A DNA stretch of 64,000 bases from Athripsodes cinereus. Lineage: Eukaryota > Arthropoda > Insecta > Trichoptera > Leptoceridae. Below the pieces are notes generated by a model. It saw nothing but the letters and a program-made list of their open reading frames with translations. It did no database searches and was not told the origin of the DNA. The stretch covers positions 16,593,237 to 16,657,236 of the forward strand of contig OX388307.1 of the NCBI GenBank assembly GCA_947579605.1, given 5' to 3'. The position numbers and the translations under genes were made by a program. Positions 61,601 to 64,000 of the stretch are shown here, one piece after another (within the stretch, counting starts at the first letter, position 1; every line of letters starts with the position of its first letter).

Positions 61601-62518
61601 AAATTTAAGTCCGCCGAACGGGCCTTCTGCCCGGTGAGAAGTGGCAGCGTGTTGCGGGACTCTCCCGCTGGGAGGCAATTCTTTGAGCGGCTCCAGCGAG
61701 CGAGAAGCTCTTTCAAATTGGCCATAAGGCGTGCAAAGACCTCGGCCTGGAAAGAGTGAATAACAGAAATGGGAAACACCGACCCTTGGTCTGTGAATCG
61801 AACTGTGGTTAAGTCTAAAAGGTCTGCCGATCATTATCTTACCTGTATTGTTTCTGGCGATAGTGAAACAATGTGTATTGACGGCACACTAAGGGCGTTA
61901 TTGAACGGTTTGGTGCCCCTTGACTCAATGTCGAGGGACTCACCGTTTCATTCGGCGCTGCGTTTCTGGTCACGCTGCCCCCCCGATGAGTCATTAATCG
62001 AAATTGACGATGTGACACATCAAGAATTGGGTGAAATCGTCAAAGGATTAGGACCAAGGAAAGCACCTGGGATTGACAGAGTGAATGGTGCGATTGTGAA
62101 GCAGGTCTGGAGATTCTGTCCGGCAGAGATGCTGGGGCTTTTCCGGATCTGTCTGAGACAGGGAGTGTTTCCGAAGGTATGGAAGAGAGGTTTGCTCCGG
62201 GTAATCCCCAAAGGCAATGACAAGCCACTGTCGGATCTCAAGGCGTATAGGCTCATCACCCTGCTGCCTTCTTTTGGCAAGATACTAGAGATCTTGTTGA
62301 GGAACCGGCTTGCTGGGGCCCTTGCGCCGGGGGATCCAAAACAGTTTGGCTTCAGCCGGGGCTTATCCACGGAGCACGCCATTGACGCCTGCATGAAGTG
62401 GAGGGATGATAGAGAGGAGAAGAATGTACTGGGTGTCTTTCTTGACATAGCTGGGGCTTTTGATAATGCGTGGTGGCCACTCATCCTAGTCAAACTAGTT
62501 AATGAAAAGATGAAATAA
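61600..62518 (+). pseudogene. R1-like LINE reverse transcriptase, 5' half (inverted)
   Basis: The + strand encodes RQFFERLQRARSSFKLAIRRAKTSAWKE, a TGA stop at 61757-61759, and then in the same frame MGNTDPWSVNRTVVK, KGLGPRKAPGIDRVNG, WKRGLLRVIPKG, AYRLITLLPSFGKILE, QFGFSRGLSTEHAI and FLDIAGAFDNAWWP. These are the linker and the first half of an R1-clade reverse transcriptase. The usual YRPI motif reads YRLI, and the in-frame stop shows it is not functional. Its GC content (about half) is far above that of the neighbourhood. Confidence 0.85.
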
Positions 62519-62525
62519 TACTGAT

Positions 62526-62811
62526 CATGGGTGGCCAACCATTTCAGCAGCCGGGCCATTTTCAGAATGAGATTTCCTACGGGGCCGCACAACAATATAC
62601 TCCATATATATGGGACATTTGATAATTTTACGCCAAATTTTCAAAATGGTAAAGGAATTTGAAATGTTACATAACTCCTCGGTATATTTTCTCATAACCT
62701 CTTTCAAAAAAGTAACGGGTACTTGTATCAACTATTATTAAAAAAAGTGTGTAGGTATATGCTTCGCGGGCCGAACGTAGACACCCGACGGGCCGTGGGT
62801 TGCCACCCTTG
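62526..62811. mobile_element. hAT-like MITE (CAxGGGTGGC ends)
   Basis: The left end CATGGGTGGCCAACC and the right end, read in reverse, CAAGGGTGGCAACCCACGGC are imperfect inverted repeats of the form CAGGGGTGGCCAACC seen at the ends of many hAT elements. Subterminal GGGCC motifs are present on both sides. There is no coding capacity. A matching 8 bp target duplication was not found, so the ends may be slightly misplaced. Confidence 0.65.
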
Positions 62812-63236
62812 GTTTACAATGTTTAGATAATAAAAGTACTTATTTTGAAAACCATTAATAATTATATGTGGAGTAGGTACCTAATTGTCATTTAAATAAA
62901 AATTATTTATTCAAAACAATCGAAACTAAATTAACAAATGAAACAGGTACTAAGGTACTTAAACTGATTTTTTCATCAAGGGATATATAAGTGAATTTTC
63001 AATAACTTTTAGTGAATGTAATTAAGTAGGTAATTATCATAAAAGTCATTCCTTTATCACCTTCCGTGAATTAATCGTCGATCGATTTTTTTCTCTTTGC
63101 GATATTAAGCACTTGAATTCTGTAGTCTGCACAATCATTATTATATCTAGTTAAACCCGATCTAAAACATTTTTACTAGTTTACATTCCATAGCTATTAG
63201 GTACCCACTCGGTGTATGCTGTACCAATACCTATAC
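62812..63236. other. AT-rich DNA, no gene recognised
   Basis: No supported feature was recognised. Confidence 0.4.
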
Positions 63237-63238
63237 TA

Positions 63239-64000
63239 AAGGGTGTTTTTTTTAGACCTGTGGTTTTCAAGAAGAATTAATTAAACACATATAATTGAAT
63301 GTTATGGCCAAGAATTTAGCTTTATTATAAAGATAAGAGTTTGCCATTATGTTTTAAAAACGATTTCAGGCAAGTGTCCACCGTGGCTGGCTCGAATAAA
63401 GTCCAGCCGAGAGCCCCAATTTTCGATCACTTTTGCAGCAATTGGAGCCGTGTGTCAGCAATAACGCGCTGAATATTCTCTTCCAAGGCGTCAATCGTCT
63501 CGGGTTTGTCTGCGTAGACAAGTTACTTCACATAACCTCACAAAAAATAGTCCAGCGGTGTAAAATCGCACGATCTTGGAGGCGGCGTTACAGGTCCACG
63601 ACGTGAGCTAATGCGCTCACCAAAAGTTTCCTTCAGTAAATTCATTGTTTCGTTGGCTGTATGTTATGTAGCGCCGTCTTGTTGAAACCAAAGGTCGTCC
63701 ACATCAACATCTTCCAATTCAGGCACGAAAATATCATTAATCATGGCTCTAAAGCGTTCTCCATTGTCTGTAACATTATGACTGGCTTCATTTTTGAAGA
63801 AATATGGACCAATGATTCCCTCTGCCCATAGACCACACCAAACAGTGACTTTTTGAGGATGTGATGGCGTCCAAACAATGGCTTGTGGATTATCAGCACT
63901 CCAAATGCGACAATTTTGTTTACTAACCCACCCATTCAACCATAAGTGAGTTTCATCGCTGAACATAATTTTCTTGTGAAAATCGGGATCGATGGCCATC
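63239..64000 (-). mobile_element. Decayed DD41D mariner, cut by the window edge
   Basis: A TA (63237-63238) precedes the terminal sequence AAGGGTGTTTTTTTTAGACC, which shares AAGGGT with the intact element at 47165. The transposase remnant inside runs to the end of the window. The other inverted repeat lies outside. Confidence 0.8.
63347..64000 (-). pseudogene. Mariner (DD41D) transposase pseudogene, partial
   Basis: The frame is open from the window edge to 63664 and contains IMFSDETHLWLNGWVSKQNC (first catalytic Asp) and LWFQQDGAT (second). Just after it a stop replaces the Cys of the family's DGATCH motif. The sequence then continues in frame through HTANETMNLL and SCDFTPLDYFL, where the third Asp is again 41 residues beyond the second. 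A TGA stands where the family has Trp (FLWGY) and a TAA interrupts YVK. Near 63440 a frameshift leads into the true end (GGHLPEIVFKT and TAA at 63347-63349). With three stops and a frameshift it cannot make transposase. The N-terminal half is outside the window. Confidence 0.88.

Noticed and set aside
62020..62595. 191-codon minus-strand frame
   Set aside because: It is the antisense shadow of the R1-like reverse transcriptase half on the plus strand.

Overview
This window looks like nuclear DNA of an arthropod, most likely a moth or butterfly. It is very AT-rich and gene-poor, with GT-AG introns, one insect-type cuticle gene, and a dense, layered population of transposable elements. The Lepidoptera placement is an inference. 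It rests on the frequent palindrome TAGGTACCTA, on a LINE 3' end with a GCGATAAACTCGCCC block, and on RTE-like LINE tails of a kind I associate with moths. No bacterial operons, CRISPR array, rRNA gene or functional tRNA gene was seen.

Host genes. Only one host gene can be read with confidence. It is a secreted single-domain chitin-binding (CBM14/peritrophin-A, CPAP1-like) cuticle protein on the + strand. Exons 2-4 lie at 32304-33097. A phase-compatible exon at 21310-21411 encodes the signal peptide. The predicted product is 143 aa, and the first intron would be 10.9 kb. Weaker host signals are a CpG-rich, promoter-like island at 39540-39770 and a possible untranslated exon at 51282-51410.

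Mobile elements, left to right. A family of about 250 bp non-autonomous retroelements recurs throughout (copies near 838, 8910, 9961, 15426, 20184, 22092, 51641 and 56414). Several copies have 10-13 bp target-site duplications. One is split by a foldback insertion (972-1267), and a diverged piece has been amplified into a tandem array (7007-7534). A LINE with an uninterrupted reverse transcriptase frame lies at 11600-13785. A nearly pristine gag-only LTR retrotransposon with 1.74 kb LTRs (23807-29593, minus strand) sits inside the large intron of the cuticle gene. 5'-truncated LINE tails ending in a TATAG repeat lie at 35778-36187 and 60361-60835. A tRNA-derived SINE lies near 34945. An intact DD41D mariner occupies 47165-48460 and a decayed relative 63239-64000. 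hAT-like MITEs lie at 55231-55624 and 62526-62811, and a 203 bp palindromic MITE at 54030-54232. An R1-like LINE whose two halves face opposite ways (twin-priming layout) lies at 61276-62518.

How the parts relate. The 250 bp element and the TATAG-tailed LINE share roughly their last 45 bp, so the LINE machinery probably mobilised the shorter element. The gag-only LTR element must likewise borrow protease, reverse transcriptase and integrase from a relative elsewhere. Bases 35368-35567 are an assembly gap. The remaining long stretches are AT-rich DNA in which no gene was recognised.
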